A stretch of DNA of 64,000 bases, taken from Effrenium voratum (taxonomy: Eukaryota; Sar; Dinophyceae; Suessiales; Symbiodiniaceae). Position numbers and translations under genes: made by a program. Under the pieces are notes generated by a model. The model did not search any database. It was not told where the DNA came from and saw only the letters and a program-made list of their open reading frames with translations. The stretch covers positions 686,922 through 750,921 of the forward strand of contig CAUJNA010001446.1 in the NCBI GenBank assembly GCA_963377175.1, in the 5' to 3' direction. Positions 1 to 11,562 of the stretch are shown piece after piece. Within the stretch, counting starts at the first letter, position 1; each line of letters starts with the position of its first letter.

Positions 1-590
1 CGGTTCAAGTTAGTTTTTATTTAGTATTGGGACATTTGAGTTTCCATTTGATTTAGTATTGCTGGGGCTGCCTTTTGAGATTTGGAACTGAGCTCCCACT
101 TGATTTAGTATTGCTAGAGCTTCCTTGTTTTTTTTTGGGGGGGGGCAGGCAACCAAAACTTTATTTCGAGGGCCCCTGAAGTAATGTCAAATCGGGGCTG
201 GGTTACTACCCCGTTGTGGGATTGATTGTGGGCAGGTTTCAAACAAGAGACATGTAAGAAAACATGACTTCTGGGTTGGTTGGCTATCTCTCCTCTCCTT
301 TCTCTCCTTGTTTTTATGTTTTTTCTTTTGTCTTTTATATTTTGTGGGGAAAAGTTTGGGCGTGGGCGGCGGGTGCAGTTAATATATTTTTTTGGCCACC
401 CGTTTGTTTTTATTCCGGATGCATTGTTTAGTCCTATACTTGGACATTAAGCACACAGCAACGCAAACACGCAAATACACAAACTAACAAGCAAGCAATG
501 AAGCAAACATAGAAACAAAGAACCAAGAAACAAAGAAACAACAATAACCAACAAAAACACATGCAAACAACCACACAAACAAACAAACAA

Positions 591-656
591 ACCAACCAAC
601 CAACCAACCAACCAACCAACCAACCAACCAAAGAAAGAAAGAAAGAAAGAAAGAAC
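591..656. repeat. (CCAA)n followed by (AAAG)n microsatellite
   Basis: About ten copies of a CCAA tetranucleotide (591-630) run directly into (AAAG)n (631-656), preceded by AAAC repeats (571-590). It is a compound microsatellite inside a larger A-rich tract. Confidence 0.9.
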
Positions 657-1022
657 AAAAGCATCAAAGGAAGAAATAAAGATAGACATAAATACAGAAA
701 TAAAAGAACCTGGACCCCCAAACGAGCACAAATTTGTGGCAAACCCTCCTTTCGAGCTGTTTTTTGCTCATACGAGCACTTTTTTTTTCTCATTTGAGCA
801 CTTCTTAGGAAACTATGCAATTCGAGCAGAAATCTACTTCCATGGGATTTGGATGCTTGGAGTGTGTGAGTTGTTCTGCCAAGGCCCGCGCTCTCCGTGT
901 AGAAGGGGGTGGGGCAGGAAATTGCTGGAGCTGTGCTGCTCGGGCAACAAACGCGTGTTTAGTGGAAGCCTGACAAACCTGCACTTGTTTGGCGCACTTC
1001 ATTTTGGGGGCAGTTTGCATTC

Positions 1023-1083
1023 CGCAACCTCGAGCGCAATTTCCCGCAACTCGAGCGCAATTTCCCGCAACCGAGCGCAATTC
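1023..1083. repeat. About 20-bp tandem repeat, three copies
   Basis: The unit, roughly CGCAACTCGAGCGCAATTTC, occurs three times with a shortened last copy. Confidence 0.85.
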
Positions 1084-2285
1084 TAAAAAGTGTCAGTGGG
1101 TCCGTTGTCCCGCGGCCAAAGGCGCGCAAAGATATCAAAGTGCTTGAAAATGAAGATGCGCTATGTGACAGATTGAGGCAGTCTTGATGGGTTTGCGCCA
1201 GGTTTGGCGCCTCTAATTACGAAGCAATGATGCGCAAGCAAGGGCGCTGCGCGCATTTTGCCTAAACGTGCGCTTTTGGGAGACACGGCCGAAAGAAAGA
1301 ACGAAAGAAATAAAGGAGGAAAGAAAGAAAGACAGAAAGAAAGAAACAACCGAGCAACAATCAAACAATCACAAACAAACAGCAACAAACAGCGCACAAT
1401 CACACAATCGAACGGGCGGACGGACGTATGAACAATCAAACCATCAAGCAAGCACACACAAACAAGTATGCAAACAACCAATCAGACAGACTGACGGACA
1501 GCCAACCCACCCAGCCAGCCTGGGAGGCAGGCAGGCAGGCAAACACACAAACACGCGCCTATAGCAGATTCACACAATCACGCACACATAGCGCAATCAC
1601 GTAGCCTCGACCCTGATACTGGCATATGCTACCTAAGAGACAAGACCGCACTAATTACCATGTCAAAGATGTTCCTGAATGCATGCTGGGCACATACCAG
1701 TTTGGTGCATTTATGACCAGCACTTGTAGTTTGCCAGGAGGCATTTCTCCCGTGCGACTCGCACGGTCAAAACCCTTCGCCCCCGCCAATGTTTGAGCAT
1801 GTTCACCGCGTAACTGTTCCATGCATTGCAAGACCTCACACGTTGCGCGGCGCTGCGCATGCTGCGGTTTTCCTGGCAGTCGCTCTCTGCTGTTTCCGTA
1901 AACCTACACCCTAAACTGAGGATTGAGGGCAACTTTACACCCTAAACCTAACCTGAGGGCTCAAGGGCAAAATGAATCCTGAAGCAGGGGATTCTGCCCA
2001 GGAGGTGAGAGGGTCTTAATCTCCATCTTTTTGGTTCATCCAAGCGCTGCAAGACCTGGAGCCCAGACTTGGAAACCCCTGCCAGTGCAGCCCCATGGCC
2101 CTGAGCCGAAACATGCGCTAGATTCCACGTGCCTGCAGGGCGGCAAAATGGACGAAGTGGGGCACAGGGTGCATTTGCAATACCGGCTGTTCTTGGCTTT
2201 GGGGTATATGGCTGAGCCCTTGCCTTGAGGGGTTTGCATGTTTTGAAGACTGATATTGTTTGCGGACTCCCCTCAGAGCCCAAAC

Positions 2286-2971
2286 ATGGTGGACACCCAA
2301 ACCCTTCAGGAGAGCGAGCGAGTGGCCGCAGCGGAGCGAGTAGTGTCCGTGGCGTTCATGGTGAACTCGGCGCTGGGGACCCTGCTAAATGGGCGTTCCG
2401 GCAAAAGCGGAAAGCGCTCCAAGTGTTGGCGAGCTTCGGGTTGACCATATTTACATGTGAAGATCGATCAAAGGGCCCCCATTTTGAGAGAGACCTCACG
2501 TGGACATGAAAGGCTAATTTGCTGCCAGCGCGCCCTTCGGAGTTCATTTCCTAAAGGGGATGGTTTGACCATAGCCCATAGCAATAAGATGTCGACGCCT
2601 GGACTGGTCCCTCACCCCCGTTTTGGAAGGTCCAAATTGGTTGTGGACAATTTGTTGTTTTGATGCTGCAAAAGACATTGCCATGTGGAATGGCACATCA
2701 TGTTGCCGCTGCTTAGCGCCATTCTTCGTATTTAGGATATCCCAGGGCCTTTTTGTTGCGCAGTCCGTTGCCGGCAAAGCTGAGGTTAGTGTCCTTCATA
2801 ACTTTCACCTGTCTTGGCTGGAGAGTGGAGGGCGTCTATCAGCTTCTGACCTTGTGCCAAGCCGCGTTGACGCTGGTTGTTCTGCTGCTGGCATTGTGCA
2901 GCACTCGTCCGGAGGACGGTGACACCAGCAGCGATAGCTCTGACACGCCGCTGGGGCGTTGTACGAGTTAG
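2286..2971 (+). CDS. Small membrane protein gene, two exons (unidentified)
   Basis: I do not recognise the family. Exon 1 opens at ATG 2286, ten bases after a pyrimidine-rich AG (2275-2276) that could accept the spliced leader. It encodes an acidic/basic start followed by a hydrophobic run (VVSVAFMVNSALGTLL), ending near 2370-2395. Exon 2, from about 2826, encodes a second strongly hydrophobic segment (LTLVVLLLALC) and then an Asp/Ser/Glu-rich tail ending in TAG at 2971. The inferred product is a short two-helix membrane protein with an acidic cytosolic or lumenal tail. The exact donor is unresolved because several GC candidates exist. Both segments look coding in composition. The join between them is inference, and exon 2 could belong to another transcript. 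Confidence 0.4.
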
Positions 2972-5900
2972 AGTTAGAGTTGTTGGCCTCAGGCTCTTCC
3001 AGATGATCAAACTGATCTGAGTTATTTTTCGCCATGATATGCCATGATGCTTTAGCTTGATGTAGTGTGATTACAGTTGGAAACTTCTCAGATTGACCTG
3101 GCAGCCTGGTGGTGTTTGATGCTTGCAATGAATTGCTGCAATGACTTCCTAGGTTGTATGCCGGCTGAATCCTGTACTGGCGACCTTGCCGCCAAAATGT
3201 GAAGGGATTTCGTGGATTTTAGATACAAGCAAAGTTTGGACAAGCACAATTCGGAGAAGAGACACACACACACACGTTCAGCAAACTGAAGCACTAGATT
3301 CAGACAATATCAACGAGATTGAGCAAGAACTCAGACATACAAATCAAGCAACTGGACAACACGGTCGCGATGATTGGCACGGTCTGAGTGGCTGGGACGG
3401 CCGGGACGGGCTTGGGGTGGGACGGTTGGTTCGCACGGTTCAGATGGTTGGGGTGTTCGGAATGCTTTGGATGAAGTATTAGCTGTTGTGTTGTTCCGTT
3501 CTGTTTTCTCATTTTATTCGGCTGGGTCAATCCAGGCTGAGCATTGAACAAATACAGTGCTTGAGCCTCCTGGGGCGTCCTTGGCATGTTGAAGCAACAA
3601 ATGTTTAATTTGATGGTGCGGACAAACAAACGCAAGTTGCTGGATATCCGGATTTCAGGTAGCCGAGGAAAGGTTTAAGGTTGGTTTGCGGTTGGCTTAC
3701 AGGGTACTTAGAGTAAGTTTAGGTCCGATTTCGCGTTTGTAGGTTTGGTTTGGGGTCAGCTGAGCTTGGTTGAGGTCACTTTGGATGGGCAGATGAGGTG
3801 GGTTTGGTTTTTTAGCCCGGTTTTTGAAAGAAGCTCATCATTAACAACAGCGTGTCCGCGGAAGCAAGCAAAACCAGTACGCCGGCAGAAGGTTTCACGG
3901 AAGGTCGAATAATGTCATAAGAACACCAAAGAATAAGCAGCAAACCTTAGATGGGCAAACTGGATTCCGCATAGTACCGTTGCCAAGATGAGTTGGTCCA
4001 GTTTGCTTGCGAAAAGTGGCGTTTAGCTGGAGCAAATCAAGCGTGGGATGTTGTCTTCAGCCTGTGGGCTTGCAGGCCTGACAGGCCAGGTCTGGCTGAC
4101 TGGCAGGCTGGCTGGGGTTGGTTGAGGGGGTAAGTGGTATAAGTGTTGCCCAGGAGTGGCTTACAATTTGCGTGGCGCTGGTTTTGGTGTGGGTCTAGGG
4201 CTCGCTGAGGGATGGGTTGGGGTTGGCGTATCAGGCTTGGTGTCGGATTTTTGGGTTGGCTAGGGGCTTTGTTTGGGGCTGGTTTTGGGGTTGCTTTGGA
4301 GTTGAGGGTCCACTGGAAACACTGCTGTACAGGTCTTCGGGCAGGCCTAGGATTGCTTATTATTACGAGTTGGTTTAGGGCAGGTTTAGGGTTGGTGGAT
4401 TGTTTAAGGGTTGTTGTTTTTCTTTTTCAGCTGGGATTGGTTCTCAGGCGTTTCGAGTTTAGGGTTTGATCGCGGCTGGTTTGCAGATGTCTCAGGCTTG
4501 GCTAAGCATTGCTTATGGCTATATAGTTGAGGCTTCACCGGGGGATGTAGGGTGGGTTTAGGGTCCACAGCCTGCGACGGCCGAATTTCATGGATTTGCC
4601 AGCCGATGTGTACCGGTTGGCTCATTCTGTCAGGCAAACTGTGTGTTCTTGTCGCCCGGATCTCATCACAGCGGCTCTTTTTCCACCATGATGCTGGTGC
4701 GTTGCTCCTTCCAAGTTTCAGCCAAACCGAGTGTTTGGCACCAGCCTGCAGGCCTTCGATTCGATAGGAAAGCGAGAAATGAATCTCCAGGCATAGCACT
4801 GGAGACTTTTATGCGGAAGCACATCGCTCGCTTGCAAGAAAAGGCACGCTGACACATGAGCTGACTTTCACCAATGAACCTAGGTCATATTGATTAGTTG
4901 CAGAGTGTGGTGCACCCGGAGTGCGCTTATAGCTAGATGTTTGAACTCAATGCAATTAGCAGAAGTGAGGGGCATTGGGGAAAAGCTTTTTGGGGCATGA
5001 CAAGGTGTTCGGCAGTTGCCTAATGCATACGTTGCAGGCAATGTCTCCAGCAGCTCCCCACAGATCGGGGTGTTGAGTGCCCAAAGGCTCACCGTTGTCC
5101 GGTGTGAGGCGCGACCCCCTGGCAGTACGAGTATGGGTGGCGCAAAGGCGCAATCCGATTGCCGAAAGCCGAGTAGCTAATGGTGCCTGCAGCCTCCATT
5201 GATACATCAATGTTTGCTCGCAGTATTTCTGCTCGTGACAATCTGTTCTAAAATAAATGCAAGATGCAACAACAGTCGCTCGAGTTGTCAGCAACCATGC
5301 ACCCCTCTGAACCCATTCCCGGTACCACCATGTTTTGGATTTTCGCTCGTTTGCATTTGCTTTGCACTTTGTTGCGCCGATTTGCCCTCGTGTTGCACTT
5401 TTTTTGACTCTTCCCAACCTCGCCTCCGTGAAAGAATTCATGACACTACCGAACTTCATGCCCAAAGCTGCTCCTGTCGAGCAGTGAGACATGCGATGAG
5501 TTTTGAAGAAAACACCATATTTACCCTCGGGATGAGTATGACTAGGGAGGTCTATCATTTCACGAAAGCTAGCTTTAGCTAGCTGAAGTTTCTCCTTGCG
5601 TAAGCAAGGTAAGGGGCGCCGAAAGATTGATTTTTTCAATTATTCGAGCCGATTGAAAAAAAACAATTGTTTAGACCCCCCCCCCTCCCCCCCGTCTCAG
5701 GCTCGATTCCTCCTTGGTCCACCCCTCCCCCCGGGCAGTGGCTCAGTGTTTCAGCAGTCTCGGTTTGCCCGTTTTGGACTTGGTGTTATGAACTTTTACA
5801 TGTTCCACCGATTCAGCTTGTTCATTTGAGACCTCAGTCTTCTCAGTAAACCACCTCGCAAGAATCTTTGCACACGCAGCATGCAGAACCCAGAGGTGCT

Positions 5901-8900
5901 TTAAGACAGCTTCTGACGCCTCTCGTTGTTTTTATTTTTCAAGGTTTGCCACGCTACCATGTGCGTTTGCGTGTCGCATCCTACGACTCTTGCCGGGCCT
6001 CTCGTTGTACACAAGCTACCTCTGAATCCACTCTGTCACCGACCCATCTCATGCAACAACTGCTAGCTTTCGTTCACCCGCTCCTCAAGTTAGAGGCAAT
6101 CCTTCACTTTTTGGTGAACACCCCTATTCATCTGATGGGTTGATGATATATTTTGGGGCCGGATTCGGAAGCAATCAAAATTGTGAGTATTTATGTATAT
6201 ATATATATATACATACACATTGATATACACATATTTGTGAGACAGGGCGGGTATTTGCACCAAAAGACGCTCAGAAGTTCTCAGACCCGCACAAACCTTG
6301 CACGCAAGCTCAACGTGCTATTTGTCGCACAAAGGAGGGGGGGAACAAAAAAAGCTACAACGTGTCAATTTGCGTATCGAATGAGGGGGGAGGCATATTG
6401 TTTTTCGCCGGTCCAAAGGTGTGCAAACAATCGACAGCACGTGCTCCCTGACTTACCGGCCGTCCACGTCAGATGTTGAATTGTGAAGTTCGGAAGTTCT
6501 GACTTGCGAGGGGTCAGATTGCTTCACAAAGTCCGCCGTTGACCTTTAAGTCAAGACATATAGAAGCCATGTGTTCCAAGACCGCCGGGTAAGTGAAGAA
6601 CAGGTGCTTGCCAGTTGGGTGTGCTACGTATGTTTTTCAATCCTGGCGGACATTCTGCGTCAGAGGTCAGGCAGTTCCAAAGGGCATGAGCCATATAGGC
6701 CCTGGAGAGATGAATACTTCCACTTTTTATAAGGGGTACTTACTGCGCTAAAATTCCTCAAACGCTTGTATGGGTGGAATATGAGCCTGAACATGACAGT
6801 CAAGAAGTGAGTCAAGTTATGGAGGGGGTAGCCTTGATACAAGCCTGCCACAAACTCTTTGTGAAGGCCTTCTGTGACTCAACATCAACTTCTCAGGCCT
6901 TGCCATTCACTGAACACATTTGCCTTGGAAAGGGTCATGTTACGAAATGCCTCCGCACCCCCTCTCTTCCCCCATCCCGGTTGGCAGGCTGGCGGCCCTA
7001 TTGCAGCAACTCCACGAGAGTGAGGCAAGCTTGACACTTGTCGCCTGCCTTTAGTGCCAAGCTTGGCATCGTATCCATCAGGGGGATGCAGCTACCAGAG
7101 ATGCTTTCATCCATGGAGATGGAGGGCTTATATAACTCGTGTTGCTCCGGCGAGCAGCGCGTGCTTGCGCAACAGTGGCTGCAGCCACGCGTTGTAGTTT
7201 TGACCCAATTTGCAGGGCTGATCGAAATCTGAGCCCATTTTGCTAAGCTCGAGCAGTGAGGTTGATGCCTTCCTAACACGGATTGCCATGGGATTTGAGC
7301 AGTATTATGACAACACATGCTTGTAACATATTGAGTCATAGCTGCTCGCAAAAAAGATACAATATGACAAAGCTGTTTGTGGACTTCGTTTGCCAGCATT
7401 CCACATGAAAGCATTGTTATCACCGTGTTCGGGATTAACCACTGACCACTTCGTTGGGGTCTGTTCGGTTCCCCGCAAATCCCAAAAGGGTTCCTTGTTT
7501 TACCCGAACCTCCAAACCACCATCCAAACCACCAATTAGATCCCAACTGGAGAGAAGCTGAAAGCTGGCTGTTTTGCATCAATGGATGCGAGTTGGCTCA
7601 GTTGCCCTAGCCGTAAGCGCCGCTCCCTGAAGCTACTTGCTCTTGAAAGAAAGATGCTGGTAATGCTGACCACGGCATCTCAAGCGCTGGTTCCGAGCCT
7701 TAGGACCAACACTGGGTAGAAACAACAAATATTTGAAATTCCCGTGGTGTCCCTTCACCAGTTGCCAGACCTCTATACCCTTGCGCCAGGATCTTCAAAC
7801 AAGACCGATGCGGTACCTGAGCCCTGCGCTTCCGGAGGGTGGGGATTCCACTCCGAGGAAGGGCGTGTTGCTATGGCCTGCCGGAGTTGATAGCATTCCT
7901 GCCCTATGATGAGTTAAGTTGGCTTTACACTACCCCAGAGACCCGTTTTGATTGTACAAGCCCTCGTTTTACTAGGGGTCAACCAAAAACAACGGGCCAA
8001 GTACAACAAATGGGCCAGCCGCTGCTGCGAATGGTGGTGGTTCCATTTTGATATGCGGTGATGGTCCTGGATGTTTGATCGCCGATGGTATCTTCAGACA
8101 TCCAGAATGTCAAGGAAGCCGTTTGTTAAGCCAAGAGGGGGTACTTTTTATGCGCAAAACGCGCGGCTCTTCCCATGATGAAGGTTCTTTTGTATTGCTT
8201 CCAAAGTGTTTCCGTACTTCACCAGGTGCACTGATGTTGTCAGTGGACGACTTGGGCTGCCGCAGCGGCAACGTTCTGTCTGTCTTTGGCCACGCTTCCA
8301 ACGCGAAAGGACCCCACCCTGAAACCCAAGCCGTGCAAGCCTCCCCCAAGGGGAGCGCCCAAACGCGCAGCGTGTTCAGGATGTCACCGAAAGAGCGAGA
8401 TTAAGTTGTTTGCAGTGCTTGTCCAGCGTGTACGACATTTTGATTGCCCCAAAGACATGCAATGACTTTCTTTGTTCTTCGATAGTAGAGGCAAATAGAG
8501 GACTGTTTCCAATGCGCGTAGGTAGTGCTTGTTTTCCCCAGCCGTGTTACTGTTTCCCTCCAACAATCTGGCCTTGCTATGCCCGCAATGTGGGAGGTTA
8601 CTAGCACATGTTATTGGGCACGGCAGCGGGCGCATGTAGATGTGTAGGTGATCGTATGCGAAAGTCCAGCTAAAACGCGCATGTATTCATTGCGTTGTGT
8701 TAAATCGAGAGTTGTACATATACATACTGCATCATGGTTTGCATGCCCACATCTATTTGATCATGCAATTGCATGAGTAAGCTTGTTTTTGTTTGTATTA
8801 TGCACGGGCGCACTGCATCTACACATCTATGCATGAGGGGAAATCCATTGACCTATCGCACACGTTTAATTTCAACTGCAAACGCTTACAAGACGGCCAT

Positions 8901-10273
8901 GTCATGAATTCAGTCAGATACATTAGTCTATTTCATTCGGAACCACTGGCGTGCTTGCCTTGCACAAGCATTTGCCAAGGCAGTGGTCAGAATTGCAAGT
9001 ACGGTGGCATCGTGCAGTTAGCCAGCTCATTGATTTAGTTTTCCGTCTCGATATTTTTTTGCCGGCCGTTTCTCGGCAGTTGAGGCAGATCCAATTTTGT
9101 CCCTCTCCGTCTCTTGCTGGAAGGCAAAAGCTCTGACATTAGTGACTGTTTTCTCGAGCTCAGTTGCTTGAGACGAGAGAGCATCTCATTCTGCAATTTA
9201 ATGCGGTTTTCGACCGCACTCCTTGTGCGGGCCGGTAGGCTATGACAGACGACAATTCAGGGATTGCGTTCAAGGCTACCATGAAGCACACAGCAAAGCT
9301 GTCGTTTAACAGACTGTCAGCAAGAATGCATCAATATGCCTTGTGGATCGCGTTTCCACAGACACAGAAGGGCGTGACACAGCTGCCCATGACCAGCGAA
9401 AGGCGGCAATGTTCTTGTATGGCCTTGTATTGCTCGGTCACTCAAACAAACAGAGGATAAAGCAACTAGTTAGCCTTTTGCAAATAATATTCAACCACTG
9501 GCAAACATCAACACAAGTACACAAAACTACCTGGCCCCGTGTTGGGCATTTGAGCCGTGCTCTTGTTTTTCCGGGTTTTGGCTTGTTAGTCTGATGTGCG
9601 GTGTTGAGCAAATCGCTGCTATTGTAGCCATCCATCATTGAAGCGGGACGCTTCTGCAGCCAGCCGGCCCGGTGTGAACTGATTGATTTGCTTGATGCAG
9701 AGTTGATGCACTTGCCCATGGTAGAACGCGATGGTGGGGGACGTAGTGTCCTTGGAAACCTCAGTTTGCCGCTCGTTTTCAACTGCTCAGGTTCGTATTA
9801 CTTGCTGTGCAGCTGCAAGTTGGCAAAGACCGGTTTCATGAGGTCCCTTGGTCCAGTCAAGGCTCTAAAGTCCCAAGCATTCGCATTCTGTCTGGGGAAG
9901 GCCACTTCTTGGCAGCGTGGCAGAGCCACTGCCAGATTGAAGGGCGCGCCATCCCGTGGGTTCGAGGAGAGCGCGTAGTGTTGCAGCGAAAAGAAGCAGA
10001 CGGACCGTATGAGAGCAGTGGCCAACCAAAATGGAGCCTGAAGAAAGATTCCTGTGAAGGGAGCGTGGCTTGCATGTAGCATGTTCTTTTTAATGCGACG
10101 CATGAGAACCGCTTGAGATTGAGGAAGCAAGTGGTGTTGCTTGCAGCAAATCGGCTGACACATCGATCTGAGGCTGTCACTTCCAGCAGTTGCCACTTGT
10201 TATGTTGTTTTGTCCTTTGCTTTACGGGAATTTCGCTTGCTGGCGCACATGATGTTTTATTGCGTCTTATTCC
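2972..10273. other. Gene-poor stretch, no confident gene
   Basis: I found no domain-bearing ORF or exon in these 7.3 kb. It holds degenerate telomere-like G/T-rich DNA (about 3640-4560), C-rich runs (5675-5740) and a TA microsatellite with flanking TACATACACA (about 6193-6232). The long ORFs here (minus strand 4956-5639 and 6998-7582; plus strand 8048-8404 and 9688-9978) lack recognisable motifs and look like chance frames. Confidence 0.5.
4210..4560 (+). repeat. Degenerate TTTAGGG-like G/T-rich repeat
   Basis: GGTTTAGGGTTGG, GTTTAGGGTTTGATC and GGGTTTAGGGTCC occur among many GGTTGG/GGGGTTGG words. Dinoflagellate telomeres are reported to be of the TTTAGGG type, so this may be a decayed interstitial telomeric or G/T-rich satellite tract. 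Similar words recur at 42110-42200 and 59340-59380. Confidence 0.4.
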
Positions 10274-10295
10274 TCCGTAGCCATTTTGGCTCAAG
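10274..10295 (+). other. Genomic copy of the dinoflagellate spliced leader (DinoSL)
   Basis: The 22 bases match the dinoflagellate trans-spliced leader consensus in full: D (here T), then CCGTAGCC, ATTTTG and GGCTCAAG. This leader is normally added to the 5' ends of nuclear mRNAs in trans. A genomic copy upstream of a reading frame is the signature of an mRNA that was reverse transcribed and reinserted. Here it lies 76 bases upstream of the first ATG of a LINE-like element and marks the probable 5' end of the inserted cDNA. It is not an SL RNA gene: the sequence after the leader does not show the GT donor of an SL RNA. Confidence 0.93.
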
Positions 10296-10371
10296 CACAG
10301 AACGCCATTTCTTCAAGAGGTGAACTTTAACCTGAATTCGATCGGCTTCAGCCCCGGCCTGGCGCCCCAAT

Positions 10372-10878
10372 ATGTTCTCCGGCACCCCAACACAGCCGAG
10401 GCCAATGATGCCAGGGGCGCCAATTTCGCCGATGATGGAGGCAGTGTGGGCGCACAAGCGGCAACAACTTGAGAAGGCAAAGCAGAAATCCGATGAACGC
10501 CTCGAGACCGAGTCCTGGATGGTTCGGCTCAAGCGGAGGCGAAGTGAGATAGAGCGGGATGCCATTGAGGATTTCGCAGCCGAAACTGGGTTCAGGCCAG
10601 ACACCGACACAGCCCCCGGTGGCGCAGGTACCGTGTACGGCTGGAACCCAGCCACCGCCGGGTGGCTCGCCGCGCCTTCAACCCCTGGCTACTACAACCA
10701 GGCGAAGCCGGGGGGCGTGGCCACTGACCCCGCTACAGCGGGTGGTATAGCCTCGGCGGCCAGGTTCGCTATACCATCCGCAGCAGCGTCATCGCAGGGT
10801 CCCCTGACGCAGGTGAACACGCTGGGGGCTGCGCTGGCTTCGATGTCGGCGTCGATCCAGCGAGGCATGGGTTCCTGA
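10372..10878 (+). CDS. First ORF of the LINE-like element (168 codons)
   Basis: ATG 10372 is the first start after the spliced leader, giving a 76-base 5' leader. The protein has a Pro/Met-rich start (GTPTQPRPMMPGAP), then a highly charged, probably coiled-coil segment at residues 24-70 (rich in Lys, Arg and Glu), then a Gly/Ala/Pro-rich tail. Coding-like sequence continues past the TGA at 10876 in another frame (KDSKLVDQAARLFAQNL at 10878-10930), so a frameshift probably truncated a longer ORF1 or the N-terminus of a single polyprotein. LINE ORF1 proteins often have a coiled coil and basic regions, which fits, but I see no zinc knuckle or RRM. Confidence 0.5.
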   Translation: MFSGTPTQPRPMMPGAPISPMMEAVWAHKRQQLEKAKQKSDERLETESWMVRLKRRRSEIERDAIEDFAAETGFRPDTDTAPGGAGTVYGWNPATAGWLAAPSTPGYYNQAKPGGVATDPATAGGIASAARFAIPSAAASSQGPLTQVNTLGAALASMSASIQRGMGS

Positions 10879-11052
10879 ACAAGGACTCAAAGCTGGTGGA
10901 CCAAGCAGCCCGCCTCTTCGCGCAGAACCTTGCTGGAACCTCTCAGTACGAAGGCGTCCTGAAGAACAAGAAGCCGGCGGCGAGCACGACCTGGCGACCG
11001 CAAAGCAGCGCTCGGGCAGCCTTGTCGCGCCATCACAGGTGCCCCAGCCCCT

Positions 11053-11562
11053 TTGCGGGCAAACTCAAGTTGGGCCGGAGCCTGGACAGGAGTTCTGGTT
11101 GCCTCCGGCTACCCTTGTCGAGAGGTACAACTACCTTGCGAGAACGGAGTGTGTGTGACACTGGCCGAATCGTCACCGTCATGCACTGCACCATGTTGTG
11201 AATCGCCCTCTCATAACCACTTCTGTCCATGGGTATCCGGCTGGACCCACATATCAATCGTCATTGGCGGCCGTGGCCCGAGAATTGTATGTGGAGACTT
11301 CAACGATGATCTCCAACAGCTTGAGGCTCTCGATCAATGGATCTCCCTCGGGTGGATTGAAGCGCAATCCCTCGCTCAGCTGAAGTGGCGACAAACCCCG
11401 CTCCCAACCTGTAAAGGAGCAACGCAGCGCGACTTCGTGCTGCTCTCCCCGGAAGCCGCGTCCCTGGTCAGAAAAGTGTCCGTTCAGGACTCCTGGCAAG
11501 AACATTCTACAGTTCTAGTTAGCATAGCCGTTCCCACGAAGGCATGCTTCACCCGATCCTAG
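11053..11562 (+). pseudogene. LINE endonuclease (EEP family) remnant
   Basis: Residues of the exonuclease-endonuclease-phosphatase fold are legible: IVCGDFNDDLQQLE (the GDFN metal-site motif), a WISLGWIEAQ segment, RDFVLLSPEA (the C-terminal D-x-V/I-L motif) and WQEHSTVLVSIAVP, where the usual Ser-Asp-His has become Gln-Glu-His. The upstream part of the domain (RIVTVMHC, TTSVHGYPAGPTYQ) lies in two other frames at 11100-11260, showing at least two frameshifts. Endonucleases of this family nick the target DNA to prime reverse transcription. This copy cannot encode an active enzyme in one frame. Confidence 0.72.

Larger units (their letters stand above)
1..2275. other. Low-complexity DNA without a recognised gene
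   Basis: No coding segment is supported here. The stretch begins with TATTG/TTTAGTATTG-like words (1-125). It holds two long T-poor, A-rich tracts on the + strand (about 440-710 and 1290-1560), a 20-bp tandem repeat (1023-1083) and two CACCCTAAA telomere-like words near 1907 and 1935. The short ORFs over the A-rich tracts translate to Lys/Asn/Gln/Thr-rich or Trp/Leu/Val-rich low-complexity peptides and are by-products of the repeats. Confidence 0.6.

Noticed and set aside
4956..5639. 227-codon minus-strand ORF
   Set aside because: No recognisable motif, uneven composition and no splice or leader context; the length is possible by chance at this G+C.
6998..7582. 194-codon minus-strand ORF
   Set aside because: No domain; it begins in a repeat-driven Gly/Trp stretch and looks random.
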